NCBI RefSeq assembly: GCF_018736105.1
Contig: NZ_CP076135.1
Span: 3,532,001 to 3,596,000 of the forward strand
Origin: Bradyrhizobium sediminis
GTDB lineage: Bacteria > Pseudomonadota > Alphaproteobacteria > Rhizobiales > Xanthobacteraceae
DNA length: 64,000 nt
Reading direction: 5' to 3'
Shown: in pieces, positions 1 through 8,940 of the stretch
Position numbering within the stretch: the first letter of the stretch is position 1
Layout of the letters: every line of letters starts with the position of its first letter
Notes under the pieces: generated by a model
What the model was told of the DNA's origin: nothing
The model's database searches: none
The model's input: the letters and a program-made list of their open reading frames with translations, nothing else
Position numbers and translations under genes: made by a program

Positions 1-111
1 CAGAAACTCGGATGGGTCGAGTTCGGCCGGGCGGGCTTCCAGAAGCTTCGAGTCCGCAAGTTTCGGGTCAGAACCCTTGCCTGGGCGGAGCGATTTGATC
101 AGTGCGTCCAT
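1..111 (-). CDS. folE: GTP cyclohydrolase I, N-terminal fragment (cut by window edge)
   Basis: Only the first 37 codons are in the window; the frame is open to base 1. The ATG is preceded by GGAG five bases upstream. The peptide has the proline- and charge-rich N-terminal tail (ending ARPAELDPSEFL) that I recall from Bradyrhizobium FolE. The zinc-binding and catalytic core lies beyond the edge, so the call rests on this weakly conserved tail and on the divergent IscU-like neighbour, a gene order I recall from this group. FolE would convert GTP to 7,8-dihydroneopterin triphosphate, the first step of folate and queuosine synthesis, in the cytoplasm. Confidence 0.55.
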   Translation of the reverse strand, partial: MDALIKSLRPGKGSDPKLADSKLLEARPAELDPSEFL

Positions 112-348
112 GTCAACTCCGTTCGACCGGTCCTTGAGTGAGACCGGAGTGTCACCGGCAGACGGGGCGGGCTTGCCGCCGGACGCCTGAACCTCACAAT
201 TCTAACACCCCTGCGGCCGAATTGGTTTCTATTTCGGTTCCGCCTTGGGAAACGGCCGGACTGTATTTCCGCCGTATCCAGCCATATATAGGACCACGGC
301 TCGCTGCCGCCAAGGGCGGCCGGCCGGGAAGCCCGGGGCCCCGATTCT

Positions 349-804
349 ATGCTGAACGACATCTACAACAAGCGCATCATCGAACTGGCCGGCAATATAC
401 CCCGGCTCGGACGCCTCCCCGACCCAGACGCCAGCGCCACGGCGCATTCCAAGCTGTGCGGATCGACCGTCAAGATCGATCTCAAGATGGAAGGACCCGT
501 CGTCACCGACTTCGCCCATGACGTGAAGGCCTGTGCGCTTGGGCAGGCCTCTTCATCCATCATGGCAAGTCACGTCGTCGGCTCAACCGCCAATGAATTG
601 CGCGAGTTACGCGAGACCGTTCGCAGGATGCTGAAGGAAAACGGCAGGCCGCCGGAGGGCAAGTGGGCCGATATCGCGCTGCTCGAGCCGGTGCGCGACT
701 ACAAGGCCCGGCACGCCTCGACGATGCTTACCTTCGATGCCGTGGTCGATGCGATCGGCCAGATCGAGGCGAAGGCGAAACAGCCGGCCTCGGCGCAGGG
801 CTGA
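349..804 (+). CDS. IscU/NifU-N-like iron-sulfur scaffold-related protein
   Basis: A 151-residue protein of the IscU/SufU/NifU-N type. Two of the three canonical cluster-ligand cysteines are visible, Cys37 (SKLCGS) and Cys62 (KACALGQ, followed by ASSSIM). Where the third cysteine is expected, near residue 120, the sequence reads RHASTML, so a classical three-cysteine site is absent. The family assembles Fe-S clusters from a cysteine desulfurase for transfer to apo-proteins in the cytoplasm. With one ligand missing it may be a modified scaffold or a carrier. It is divergent from folE and convergent with the next gene, whose stop lies 6 bp away. The fold is secure; activity is uncertain. Confidence 0.82.
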   Translation: MLNDIYNKRIIELAGNIPRLGRLPDPDASATAHSKLCGSTVKIDLKMEGPVVTDFAHDVKACALGQASSSIMASHVVGSTANELRELRETVRRMLKENGRPPEGKWADIALLEPVRDYKARHASTMLTFDAVVDAIGQIEAKAKQPASAQG

Positions 805-810
805 TCGCCG

Positions 811-1728
811 CTACTTCTGAACCGGAACCGTCGCCGCGACGCCGCCGGTCGGCACCATGGCTTCCGCGGTCTTGGTCGACTTCGCCGGTTGCGGATGGGC
901 CTCCCCGTCGATCGCCTTGCTCACGAAACGATCCTGCACAGGTTTCGCCGTCGCCTCGGCCATCGGCACGGCCGAGCCATCCATCTGAGGCAGCACCGCG
1001 GCGACCGCATCCGTGGTGACGAGGTTGCTCAGCCGCAATTCCGCCCGCGACAACTCGTGCAGGTCTTCCCACGGCGGCACGCTCAGCGACAGCGACAGCA
1101 GATCGCCCGTACCTCCCATATCGAAGGTGTATTTGGCGAGGCGTCCGATGTCGCGTTCCACGATCATCAGATCCTGCGCGCTGTAGCTCGCGGCCCTGGC
1201 GTCGTCGGCGCGGTCGCCCATCCAGATCTGATGCACCCTGACATGCGCCGTTTCCGGCACATAACGCGTCTTGCCCGACAGCAGCAGGAACACGCACATC
1301 GACTCGCAATAGGCTTCGGGCGCGACGCTCGCGCGCTCGCCCTGCGCACTTCGGGTCTGGATGCTGGTGCCGACCGTCGTCAGCATGCCGAGGCTGCGCC
1401 AGCGCCGCCCGAGCGCGATGGAATCATTGACCGAGCCGCCGCTGGAATCCAGCACGATGGTGGCGCCGCCGAGCTGCCGTCCGCGCGCGAAATCGTCGAA
1501 ATCCTTGGGGCTGTCGGCAGTCACGATGCCGACGGCGCTGACCCAGCCCCGGCAATCCGGCTGGCAGGCGACCCAGCTGAACTTCATCGGCAACTTGCGT
1601 TCTTCGAGGGTGACGCCGGCATGTGCACGGCCGCCATCGCCGGCCATCATGGCAGGCAATACGATGCAAAGTGCGGCGGCGCCGATGAGCGCCCAGCCGC
1701 CGGATCGAAGCGACTTCACGAGCCTCAA
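811..1728 (-). CDS. Periplasmic ClpP/crotonase-fold protein (COG3904-like)
   Basis: A secreted or membrane-anchored protein of 305 residues. I chose a TTG start at 1728 because GAAGGA sits six bases upstream; a longer frame reaches 1782 but has no comparable site. An N-terminal hydrophobic segment (about residues 11-29) is followed by a ClpP-like core. That core has a VLDSSGGSV strand-turn near 92-100, CESMC near 141-145 whose serine matches the nucleophile position, and His166 in VRVHQIWMG as the probable base. A CQPDC pair near 55-59 could form a disulfide. The tail is low-complexity. The substrate is unknown. Related proteins are described only as predicted periplasmic ClpP-like proteins. 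Confidence 0.7.
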   Translation of the reverse strand: MRLVKSLRSGGWALIGAAALCIVLPAMMAGDGGRAHAGVTLEERKLPMKFSWVACQPDCRGWVSAVGIVTADSPKDFDDFARGRQLGGATIVLDSSGGSVNDSIALGRRWRSLGMLTTVGTSIQTRSAQGERASVAPEAYCESMCVFLLLSGKTRYVPETAHVRVHQIWMGDRADDARAASYSAQDLMIVERDIGRLAKYTFDMGGTGDLLSLSLSVPPWEDLHELSRAELRLSNLVTTDAVAAVLPQMDGSAVPMAEATAKPVQDRFVSKAIDGEAHPQPAKSTKTAEAMVPTGGVAATVPVQK

Positions 1729-1966
1729 TTTGGTTCCTTCCCCAAAACCCCTTGTCGGACGATGGTAACGGCCCCAGTTCAACGCCGAAGGATTCTGTCA
1801 CAGCGGCGTCATGAAAAAGTAACCTCGCGTCACAGAAGCGTCTATTAACATTTTCCGCACCGCCACCGAACAGATGCGGTATTTTGACGGGTGTGACTCA
1901 AATGCATATCCGTAGATGTGCGGTGCGGGTTCCATGCAAGGGAACCGAGCAAACCATCGCTCAACG

Positions 1967-2314
1967 ATGAGCCAATCGCCCATGAAGCATTCAGCGGATT
2001 GTTCGGCCTGCGCCGGAATGGTTCAGCGCCTGCCGCGCAATCTCGGCCGCGCGCTGATCTGGATCTACCGGCACACGCTGTCGCTGCTGGTCGGTTACAA
2101 CTGCCGCCATCTGCCGACCTGTTCGGTCTATGCCGACGAGGCGATCGAACGCTTCGGATTATGGGGCGGAGGCTGGATGACGCTGGCGCGGCTGTTGCGC
2201 TGCCAGCCCTGGGGCACTTCGGGGATCGACAACGTACCGCAGACCCCGCCGCCCGGCGCACGATGGTACCTGCCGTGGCGGTTCGGTCGCTGGCGCGGCG
2301 TCAACGCGCCGTAG
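1967..2314 (+). CDS. yidD: Membrane protein insertion efficiency factor YidD
   Basis: YidD is a small inner-membrane-associated protein that helps YidC insert membrane proteins. The family signature is clear: GRALIWIYRHTLS, then YNCRHLPTCSVYADEAIERFG with its cysteines, and LLRCQPWGTSGIDNVP. I start at 1967 (MSQSPMKHSADC), giving 115 residues, because homologues begin close to this point. Upstream ATGs at 1916 and 1934 are in frame but lack good ribosome sites, and 1982 is another option. Unlike E. coli, it is not next to rnpA or yidC here; the neighbours are unrelated convergent genes. Confidence 0.9.
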   Translation: MSQSPMKHSADCSACAGMVQRLPRNLGRALIWIYRHTLSLLVGYNCRHLPTCSVYADEAIERFGLWGGGWMTLARLLRCQPWGTSGIDNVPQTPPPGARWYLPWRFGRWRGVNAP

Positions 2315-2337
2315 GGAAGCTCGCTGCAGCGGCGGCG

Positions 2338-3558
2338 CTAGCGCGAGAACCAGCGGAAACCGCGCGGCGGCTCGCCGACGTCCCGCGGCGGACGCGGCAC
2401 CCGCCTGGCGCGCGGCCCCGGTCGCGGCGGTTCCGTCGATGACGTCGATTCGACCGGAGCCGAACCGTCCGACGGCACCTTCACCGCCAGCAGCAGGTTC
2501 GATTCATGGGTGCGCCAGCGATAGCCGATGCCGAAATCGATCGGCTGCGCCCGCCGGAACAATTCCGCATAGGACTGCTGGTGCCTTCCCGGGAATTCGC
2601 CGATCGGACCGAGATAGCGGCCGAACGGGAAGAACCGCCATTTCTTCGGATCGTAATACGCCAGCGGCACGCCGGAATCGTCCTGGATGATGGTGGCGCT
2701 GTTGGCGAGGATGAAGTCGCGCACGGTGGTGAAGTTGCCGGAGTGCAGGAGATAGGACGCGCTCTTGATCAGGCTGTTGCCGGGCGCGAGCGTGGCGCAG
2801 AATTTCAGAAAGCCGCTCGCCCTGACGCCGCTGTTCGAAAGATCGGTCGAGAAATAATACAGCGTCTTTTCCGCGCCGTCGCTGCCGGCGAAGATGATCC
2901 GGACGCCCCGCGTCGCATTCGGGCCCGGATTCTCGTTGGCGAAATACGCCGCCCCCTTGTCGTCGAGCGCGATCGGACTGACGTCGCGAATGGTCTTTCC
3001 CGAGCGCGCCAGGAAGACGTAGAGGATCGGCAAGGTGCCACTGAGCTGCCCGGCGTGCAGATCGGTCTTCATCTGCTTGGTGATGAAGAAGCTGAAACTC
3101 AGGATCGAGCCCAGCGACCGCTCGACGCTGTAGAGCGCAGACCCGATACCGCCATGCGGCAATCGCGTGAGATCGGGCACCGAGCCGACCGGCTCCAGCG
3201 CGCTCAGCACATAGGTCGAGGCCTTCGAATGGAACGCGTTCGCATAGAGGAAGTCCGGGCCGCTGAACATGTAGAACATGGTCGGCCGCGGCGCCGCCAG
3301 ATTGGATTCGGCCCAGCCGTGGATCTTCGAAAGCTGGCGCTGCTCGAGCTGTCCGAACGCGGTATCGAAGAATTTGGCGTGCCGCTGCCACGAAGGATCT
3401 TTGGTCAGCGGCGTCAGCGGCGAACCGGCCGACGGCGGCATGCCGGCGAGGAAACGCGCGGTGTCGTCGGCTGTCACGGTATCGGCGGCGCACAGCGGCG
3501 CCGACGCCGCGAAGAATATGGCTGCAGCAGCAGCGGCAATTTTCAGGGATTGAAGCAT
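2338..3558 (-). CDS. Secreted protein of unknown function, coupled to the amino-acid permease
   Basis: A 406-residue protein with a clean signal peptide (LKIAAAAAAIFFAASAPLCA, cleavage near residue 25). I recognise no family with certainty. The mature part has motifs such as MFYMFSGPDFLYANAF and YYFSTDLSNSG, and a proline/arginine-rich C-terminal 40 residues. Its ATG lies 2 bp after the permease stop, so the two are probably translated together. That suggests an envelope function linked to the permease, but this is inference only. The same reading frame stays open far upstream inside the permease gene; that part is antisense-free shadow and not coding. Confidence 0.75.
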   Translation of the reverse strand: MLQSLKIAAAAAAIFFAASAPLCAADTVTADDTARFLAGMPPSAGSPLTPLTKDPSWQRHAKFFDTAFGQLEQRQLSKIHGWAESNLAAPRPTMFYMFSGPDFLYANAFHSKASTYVLSALEPVGSVPDLTRLPHGGIGSALYSVERSLGSILSFSFFITKQMKTDLHAGQLSGTLPILYVFLARSGKTIRDVSPIALDDKGAAYFANENPGPNATRGVRIIFAGSDGAEKTLYYFSTDLSNSGVRASGFLKFCATLAPGNSLIKSASYLLHSGNFTTVRDFILANSATIIQDDSGVPLAYYDPKKWRFFPFGRYLGPIGEFPGRHQQSYAELFRRAQPIDFGIGYRWRTHESNLLLAVKVPSDGSAPVESTSSTEPPRPGPRARRVPRPPRDVGEPPRGFRWFSR

Positions 3559-3560
3559 GT

Positions 3561-4970
3561 CTATTCGCGGCCCGGGGATGCGGGGGCCCGATCGGCCCGC
3601 TTGCGGAAAACGGCATAGATCAACAGGCCGGAGATCATGATCAAGATTCCCAGGAACGACTGCAACGGGCGCTCGGTGGCAAGATAGTACATCATGAATC
3701 CGGTCACGAGCAGGAAAACCAATGGTGTCACCGGGTATCCCCAGGCCCGATAGGGCCGCGGCAAATCGGGCCGCGTGATGCGCAGCTTGATGACGCCGAG
3801 CACGGTGAAGAACGAGCAGAACAGCAGGCTGAACTGGATGAAGTCGAGCACCTTCTCGAAGCTGCGGGTGAACAGCATCAGGCTCGCCACCGCAAGCTGG
3901 AACAGGATGGCGTAGACCGGCGCCCCGCTGCCCGACTTGCGGGAGAAGATCCGCAACGCCGGAATGTCCTCGCCCATGGTCATCATTACGCGCGGGCCGA
4001 TCCACATCATCGCGCTGATCGAGGATATCAGCCCGATGCAGATCATCGCGCCGACGATGCGGCCGCCGACCTCGCCGAAGATGTGGCTGCCGGAGATGCG
4101 GGCGACGTCGAGTTGCCCCGCCAGTTTGTCGATCGGCGCGGTATGCAGGAACACCGCGTTGAGCGCGACGTACAGCACCAGCACGATCAGCGTCCCCGCC
4201 AGCATCGCGCGCGGCAGGTTCTGCTCCGGGTCGCGCATCTCGCCGATGATGTAGGTCGCAGCGTTCCACCCCGAAAACGAATACATCACGAACACCAGAC
4301 CGATCGCGAACGGCGCGCTGGTGACATAGCCGAGGTCGGAGACCGAAGGCATAAACGTGACCGGCTGCGGGGTGGCGATGACAAATCCCGCCACCAGGAA
4401 GGCCATGATGAGCACCACCTTCAGGATGGTCGCGATCAGCTGAAAGGTACTGGAGTGCTTGACCCCGCCGAGCTGCACCAGCGACACCAGCCAGACCACG
4501 CCGACGGCGAGCGCCAGCGGCGGCGCGTCGGGGAGCACCGACTTGCCGTATTCGCCGAAGGCCATCGCGGCGAGCGCCACCGGTGCGGCGAAACCGACCG
4601 TCGCCGACACCCAGCCGGCGAGAAATCCGAATGCCGGGTGAAACGCCCGGGTCAGGAAGTTGTATTCACCGCTGGAGCGCGGAAACATCGCGCCGAGTTC
4701 GCTGTAGGAAAACACCCCGCACAGCGCGACGATGCCGCCAATCGCCCACAGCAGCAGGATCGAAAATCCCGACGGGATGTCCTTGACCTGAAAGCCGAGG
4801 CTGGTGAACACGCCGACGCCGACCATGTCGGCCACCACAATCGCGGTGGCGACAAGGACCGATACGGTCGAACCGCTGCCGGGGAGTCGGCCAGGCCATG
4901 CCGCGCTTCCCGTCTCTGATGCCGCCATGTCGGTCCACGCCTCGGGCGCTGCGCCTTTGCTTATGTTCAT
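3561..4970 (-). CDS. APC-family amino acid permease
   Basis: A 469-residue inner-membrane transporter of the amino acid-polyamine-organocation superfamily. About 12 hydrophobic segments can be counted. The first carries the family's helix-1 glycine motif (ADMVGVGVFTSLG), followed by YSELGAMFPRSSGEYNFL, both typical of cationic or neutral amino acid exchangers. The PYRAWGYP motif near the C-terminus is a second hallmark. Substrate cannot be read from the sequence. It is the first gene of a two-gene unit with the secreted protein downstream. A TTAA-N7-TTAA box lies about 34 bp before the start. Confidence 0.92.
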   Translation of the reverse strand: MNISKGAAPEAWTDMAASETGSAAWPGRLPGSGSTVSVLVATAIVVADMVGVGVFTSLGFQVKDIPSGFSILLLWAIGGIVALCGVFSYSELGAMFPRSSGEYNFLTRAFHPAFGFLAGWVSATVGFAAPVALAAMAFGEYGKSVLPDAPPLALAVGVVWLVSLVQLGGVKHSSTFQLIATILKVVLIMAFLVAGFVIATPQPVTFMPSVSDLGYVTSAPFAIGLVFVMYSFSGWNAATYIIGEMRDPEQNLPRAMLAGTLIVLVLYVALNAVFLHTAPIDKLAGQLDVARISGSHIFGEVGGRIVGAMICIGLISSISAMMWIGPRVMMTMGEDIPALRIFSRKSGSGAPVYAILFQLAVASLMLFTRSFEKVLDFIQFSLLFCSFFTVLGVIKLRITRPDLPRPYRAWGYPVTPLVFLLVTGFMMYYLATERPLQSFLGILIMISGLLIYAVFRKRADRAPASPGRE

Positions 4971-5276
4971 CGTGCAGCCTGGTCCCCGTCAGTTCAAGCA
5001 GTGTTAACAATGATTTAAATCGGGACATCAATTCGGTATTGAAATACCGTGTAGGACTTTGAAGACCCGGCGGTGCCGCGAAAAGCAAGTGACTGCCCCA
5101 CAATCGCGACACGATTCCGTGTTCTTTAGGGCGTTCCGGGAATGGGGAGTTTTTCCCGGAAGCTTAACGTCACCTCAACGCGAGCTGGCATACGCCGATT
5201 TCAGGCGGATATTGGGGCAAGTGGGTGGATGGTCGGGGCGGATCCGAAATTCCAGCAGCATGATTGCGCAGGCCGG
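4971..5276. other. Intergenic region with regulatory-looking motifs
   Basis: No gene is apparent in these 306 bp. They hold the CtrA-type box above, a weaker TTAA-N7-TCAAC at 5164-5179, and an inverted repeat TTCCGGGAA/TTCCCGGAA (5134-5142 and 5153-5161) with a 10-base loop. The repeat has no T-tract and could be an operator or a 5'-UTR hairpin of the downstream hydrolase. Confidence 0.5.
5004..5018. promoter_or_regulatory. CtrA-type box (TTAA-N7-TTAA)
   Basis: An exact TTAA-caatgat-TTAA lies between the permease start (4970) and the divergent alpha/beta hydrolase (5277). This matches the CtrA response-regulator consensus known from Caulobacter and other alphaproteobacteria. Position suggests control of the permease. 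Binding is inferred from sequence only. Confidence 0.45.
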
Positions 5277-6551
5277 ATGATTTCACCGGGCGCGCCGCAA
5301 TATGCGGGGCGGCCGACCCCTTCGCAGCATCGCACCGGTCCGCATCGATGGCGCTGGATCGCCCTCCTCTGCGCGTTTGTGCCGTTGTCATTTGTGCTGG
5401 TTCAATGCGGCAAGGCGCCGAGCGCGGGAATGCTGGCCGCCAACGCGCACGCCTCGTCGGGCGATACGTTCGAGGACCGGTTTCCGACGCCGACCTTCAA
5501 GGAGCGCTTCCCGACCACGAGCGAGAGTTTGGTGCCCCGGCAACCTGCTGCGTCAGCACCGGGCGGGCGCACCGCGCGGTCCGCGCCGGCTCCCTATCGG
5601 GTGGCGTCGCTGGCGCCGACGGTGCCGTACCAGCGTCCGCCGCGCGAGGATCAGACCATGTTGGTCGGGCTGAAATCCTCGGCGTTTCCCTATCTCGGCA
5701 CCAACCCGCGCACCGACGAGCCGTTCCTGAACATTTCCAAGGGCGACCGTCGCGGCCACCGCAGTTACGGCGGCCGGGTCTACTGGCAGGACCAGACCTA
5801 CAACGACAACCGCGTGCTGATGCACGTCCCCGAAAACTTCGATGTCCGCAAGCCCGGCGTCATCGTGGTGTTCTTCCACGGCAACGGCGCGACGCTGGAA
5901 CGCGACGTGCGCGACCGCCAACTGGTGCCGCAGCAGATTTCCGAGTCCGGCGTCAACGCGGTGCTGCTGGCGCCGCAGCTGGCGGTCGACGCCGCCGATT
6001 CCAGCGCCGGCAAGTTCTGGCAACCCGGCGGACTGAAGCGCTTCGTCAACGAGTCGGCCGATCATCTGGCCCGTCTCTACGGCGATCCGCGCGCGGCCAG
6101 GGCTTTCGCCGACATGCCGGTCATCATCGTCGGCTACAGCGGCGGCTTCATGCCGGCGGCCTGGAGCCTCGAGGTCGGCGGTCTCGGCAACCGCGTGCGC
6201 GGCGTGTTCCTGCTCGATGCGGTCTATGGCGAACTGGACAAGTTTGCGTCCTGGATCGTGAGCAACCGGTCCGGCTTCTTCGTCAGCGCCTATACCCGCT
6301 CCACCCGGCGGCACGAGCATGAGCTGATGGCCATGCTGAAGGAGAAGGGCATCGCCATATCGGACGATATGGACGGGCCGTTGCGGCCCGGCAGCGTGGT
6401 TTTCCTCGAGACGCCCGAAGGCGTGACTCATCGCGATTACGTCACGCGCGCCTGGACGGAGAATCCGGTGAAGGACGTGCTGGTCAAGATGGCGGCAACG
6501 CCCGCACTGACGCGGGTGGCGACAAACTCGCCCTCACACGCGGACCGCTGA
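5277..6551 (+). CDS. Secreted or lipid-anchored alpha/beta hydrolase
   Basis: Start at 5277 gives 424 residues, MISPGAPQYAGRP, with one membrane or signal segment (WIALLCAFVPLSFVLVQCG). The cysteine ending that segment resembles a lipobox, but the preceding VQ is not canonical. A proline/serine linker follows, then an alpha/beta-hydrolase core with the HGNG oxyanion region and a GYSGG nucleophile elbow near residue 286. The likely acid and base lie in the last 100 residues (for example GVTHRDYV). Upstream in-frame ATGs at 5142 and 5229 would add a tail without homologous character. Substrate unknown; it probably acts in the periplasm. Confidence 0.75.
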   Translation: MISPGAPQYAGRPTPSQHRTGPHRWRWIALLCAFVPLSFVLVQCGKAPSAGMLAANAHASSGDTFEDRFPTPTFKERFPTTSESLVPRQPAASAPGGRTARSAPAPYRVASLAPTVPYQRPPREDQTMLVGLKSSAFPYLGTNPRTDEPFLNISKGDRRGHRSYGGRVYWQDQTYNDNRVLMHVPENFDVRKPGVIVVFFHGNGATLERDVRDRQLVPQQISESGVNAVLLAPQLAVDAADSSAGKFWQPGGLKRFVNESADHLARLYGDPRAARAFADMPVIIVGYSGGFMPAAWSLEVGGLGNRVRGVFLLDAVYGELDKFASWIVSNRSGFFVSAYTRSTRRHEHELMAMLKEKGIAISDDMDGPLRPGSVVFLETPEGVTHRDYVTRAWTENPVKDVLVKMAATPALTRVATNSPSHADR

Positions 6552-6677
6552 TCCCGGCGGCCGCCCGGCCTCCTGGTCATCCTACCGCCAATCCCAAATG
6601 TAATGTTGATGGCCGCGCCATTTGCTGCCTGCGGCATTGTTCGGCCCATGCCCCGGGCCTAGGGTGCAGGAATAAGA

Positions 6678-7028
6678 ATGCACAACTGCAGGGGAAAACA
6701 ATTGCAGGAAGGCCTTTACAAGGTTGAATTTCATACCGTTCATGGCACCGGCAACGGCGTGCTTTACGCCACCAGCGGCAAACTCCGCGGCGGCAATTCC
6801 GGCTTTGCTTTCACCGGGAATTACACCCGCAAGGGCGAGGAAATCCACGTCAAGATCTCGACCCTGCGCCACAATCCCGACCCCGGCTTCAAGCCGCTGT
6901 TCGGAACCGACATGATCACGCTGACGCTGAAGGGAGCCGAACACGGCGACATGGTCGATTTCGAAGGCTTTGCCCTGCAGGTGCCCGGCGTCGCCTTCAA
7001 GGCGATCCTGACCCGGATCGGCGACTGA
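6678..7028 (+). CDS. GrlR-family regulatory-like protein
   Basis: A small soluble protein of 116 residues. The pattern GLYKVEFHT, GVLYATSGKLRGGNSGFAFTG and TLRHNPDPG resembles the GrlR family, a lipocalin-like beta barrel. The founding member inhibits a type III secretion activator in attaching-and-effacing bacteria. No secretion genes lie nearby, so the role here is open. A TTG at 6702 with GGGG upstream would begin the protein at MQEGLYKV, which fits the family N-terminus better than the ATG at 6678, so the true start may be 24 bp later. It converges with the next gene. Confidence 0.68.
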   Translation: MHNCRGKQLQEGLYKVEFHTVHGTGNGVLYATSGKLRGGNSGFAFTGNYTRKGEEIHVKISTLRHNPDPGFKPLFGTDMITLTLKGAEHGDMVDFEGFALQVPGVAFKAILTRIGD

Positions 7029-7044
7029 AGCCGCCGGGTCCGGT

Positions 7045-7392
7045 TTACTTCGGGGGCTTCGGGAGTTTCTCGGCGAACCCGTTGAAGCATTTCAGCCGCC
7101 CGTCTTCTTCCTTGAAGAAAGTGCAGTCCGTGACGCTCTTCGGGGCGGGTACCCTGGCCTTCGGCTTGGGCGGGAAGATTGCGTCGTAGCAATTCAGCCG
7201 CTCCTTGGTTTCATCATCGATTTCAAGGCAGGCTTGCATCCTCACGGCAACCGATTGGGGTTTCGGCTTTGGCGCCGCGTCCTTCGACTTGATCTGGACC
7301 AGCGGCTTGCCGCCGACGGTCGGCGGCGGCTTGTCTTGCGCGATGGCGGCGCCTGAACAAAGCACCAGGACGAGCGCGAGCAATTTTCTCAT
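7045..7392 (-). CDS. Small secreted four-cysteine protein
   Basis: 115 residues with a signal peptide (LLALVLVLCSGAAIAQ). The mature protein has two similar half-motifs: CLEIDDETKERLNCYDAIF and, later, CTFFKEEDGRLKCFNGF. In each a cysteine is followed about 13 residues later by RL-x-C-(Y/F). The layout suggests two disulfide-linked loops. Similar RLxCYD motifs occur in small periplasmic proteins of unknown function. No enzyme signature is visible. Confidence 0.7.
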   Translation of the reverse strand: MRKLLALVLVLCSGAAIAQDKPPPTVGGKPLVQIKSKDAAPKPKPQSVAVRMQACLEIDDETKERLNCYDAIFPPKPKARVPAPKSVTDCTFFKEEDGRLKCFNGFAEKLPKPPK

Positions 7393-7566
7393 GTCACTTC
7401 ACTTCGGTTTTGCGTTGAGGCAAGGCGTTGAGGCAAGGCAATTTCGAGCCGGGTGGGCGGTCTGGTCCAGCCCAGACGGGACTTTGCCCGCTGCCCCCTG
7501 TTTTGCCAAGCCATCGCGGTTGCATACTGCCGAAATATCCTTTGGATTAAGGCTTATTGGAGAAGC

Positions 7567-8751
7567 CTAGACCGACGGCGCCGCAGGTCGAGGCCGGGTC
7601 AGGATGACGCCGAACAGCGCCAGCATGACAAAGCCCGCCGCGACGTAGCCGGCGGCGTAGAGCCAATCCTGCGCAAACAGCAGTCCGCCGACCGCCGAGC
7701 CGATCGCCTGCCCGACATACAGCACCGAGGTATTGAGCGATACCGAGGCCGGCGCCAGCGCCGGCGCGGCGGTCACCAGCCGGACCTGCTGCATCGAGTT
7801 GGTCGAGGCGAAGCCCAGTCCCCAGATCGCGACCGAACAGGCCATCAAGGGGTAGATGCCGGCGCTGAGCGCCCAGCCGGCAATGCCGGCCAGCAATACG
7901 AGGGTGAACAACAGCGAGGTCTTGTAGGCTCCCCAGGCGTCGACGATGCGGGTGGCGATCGCAATTCCGACGAAGCCGAATACACCGTAGAGCGCGAACA
8001 CCAGCCCGATCGCGTCAGGCCCTGCCTGCGTCAGCTTGTTCAATAGCGGCCCCATGAAGGTGAACACCACGAACTGGCCGGACATCTGAAGCGTCGTGAC
8101 CAGCAGCAGCAACGCGATCATCCGGTTACGCCCGACGTCGGCCCAGGTCTTGAGATCCACGGGCGCGCCGACCAGTCCGCCCGGCAAGCGCCACGCCAGC
8201 AGCAGAAAACTGATACAGCCGATCGCGCCGATGCCGCCATAGACCGCGCGCCAGCCGTAACGGCTGCCGATCAAGGCGATCAGCGGCAACCCGATCGCCG
8301 CGGCCAGCGACCAGCCGAGAAAGATATAGGCGATGGTGCTGCCGCGCTTCTCCGTCGGCACGATCAGCGCGGCGGTGCCCGCGGCCTGCGGGGTATAGAG
8401 CGCGCCGACCGCCAGCATCACGAGGCGGATGACCAGCAGGCTCGCATAGTCTGGCGCGAACGCGGAAGCCGCATTGGCGAGCGCGAGGATCGCCAGGGTC
8501 GCGGCCAGCAGCGTGCGGCGCTCGATCCGGCTGGTCAGCCACGCCGTCAGCGGTGAGCCGATGCACAGCACCACCGCGCCGAACGTGATCAGGAGCCCGG
8601 CGTCGCGGATGCTGACGCCGAGATCCGACGAGAGCTCGGGCAGCATGCCCGCCGGCGCCAGCACCGAACAGCCGATGACGATGTTGCCGAGCATCAGGGC
8701 GGTGGGTGCGAAGCGGCGGTGGACGTGGCCGTCGGCGGGCGGGATTTTCAT
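7567..8751 (-). CDS. MFS transporter (DHA1-like efflux)
   Basis: Start at 8751 gives 394 residues, [14 protein letters not shown]. About 12 membrane segments alternate with short loops. [22 protein letters not shown] is the typical loop 2-3 basic motif of the major facilitator superfamily. [24 protein letters not shown] matches arabinose-efflux-like DHA1 carriers. It probably exports small molecules across the inner membrane; no substrate can be assigned. It is divergent from thrS with about 190 bp between starts. Confidence 0.9.
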   Translation of the reverse strand: MKIPPADGHVHRRFAPTALMLGNIVIGCSVLAPAGMLPELSSDLGVSIRDAGLLITFGAVVLCIGSPLTAWLTSRIERRTLLAATLAILALANAASAFAPDYASLLVIRLVMLAVGALYTPQAAGTAALIVPTEKRGSTIAYIFLGWSLAAAIGLPLIALIGSRYGWRAVYGGIGAIGCISFLLLAWRLPGGLVGAPVDLKTWADVGRNRMIALLLLVTTLQMSGQFVVFTFMGPLLNKLTQAGPDAIGLVFALYGVFGFVGIAIATRIVDAWGAYKTSLLFTLVLLAGIAGWALSAGIYPLMACSVAIWGLGFASTNSMQQVRLVTAAPALAPASVSLNTSVLYVGQAIGSAVGGLLFAQDWLYAAGYVAAGFVMLALFGVILTRPRPAAPSV

Positions 8752-8940
8752 GCAAATGCATGTAGGCCGCGTGCGCGCGGAATGAAAGGACGCGATCAAA
8801 TTATTTTGCGAGCGCGCCAGCGGCCGTGGCGCAGCGCCATTTTCTTGGCAAACCCCGATTGCGCCGCCCGAATCGCCTGCTATACCGCTGCTTCCCGCTT
8901 ACCTGCGCTCGTTCGCAGGAGTGAGCATCAGGAGACCGCC

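Noticed and set aside
2338..4269. A single 643-residue reading frame spanning the secreted protein and most of the permease gene
   Set aside because: Only the part from 3558 down has a signal peptide and normal composition; the rest is an arginine-rich shadow of the permease read in another frame.
8719..8940. In-frame N-terminal extension of thrS
   Set aside because: It overlaps the divergent MFS start region, lacks a ribosome site and has no homologous character; ATG 8941 has AGGAG.
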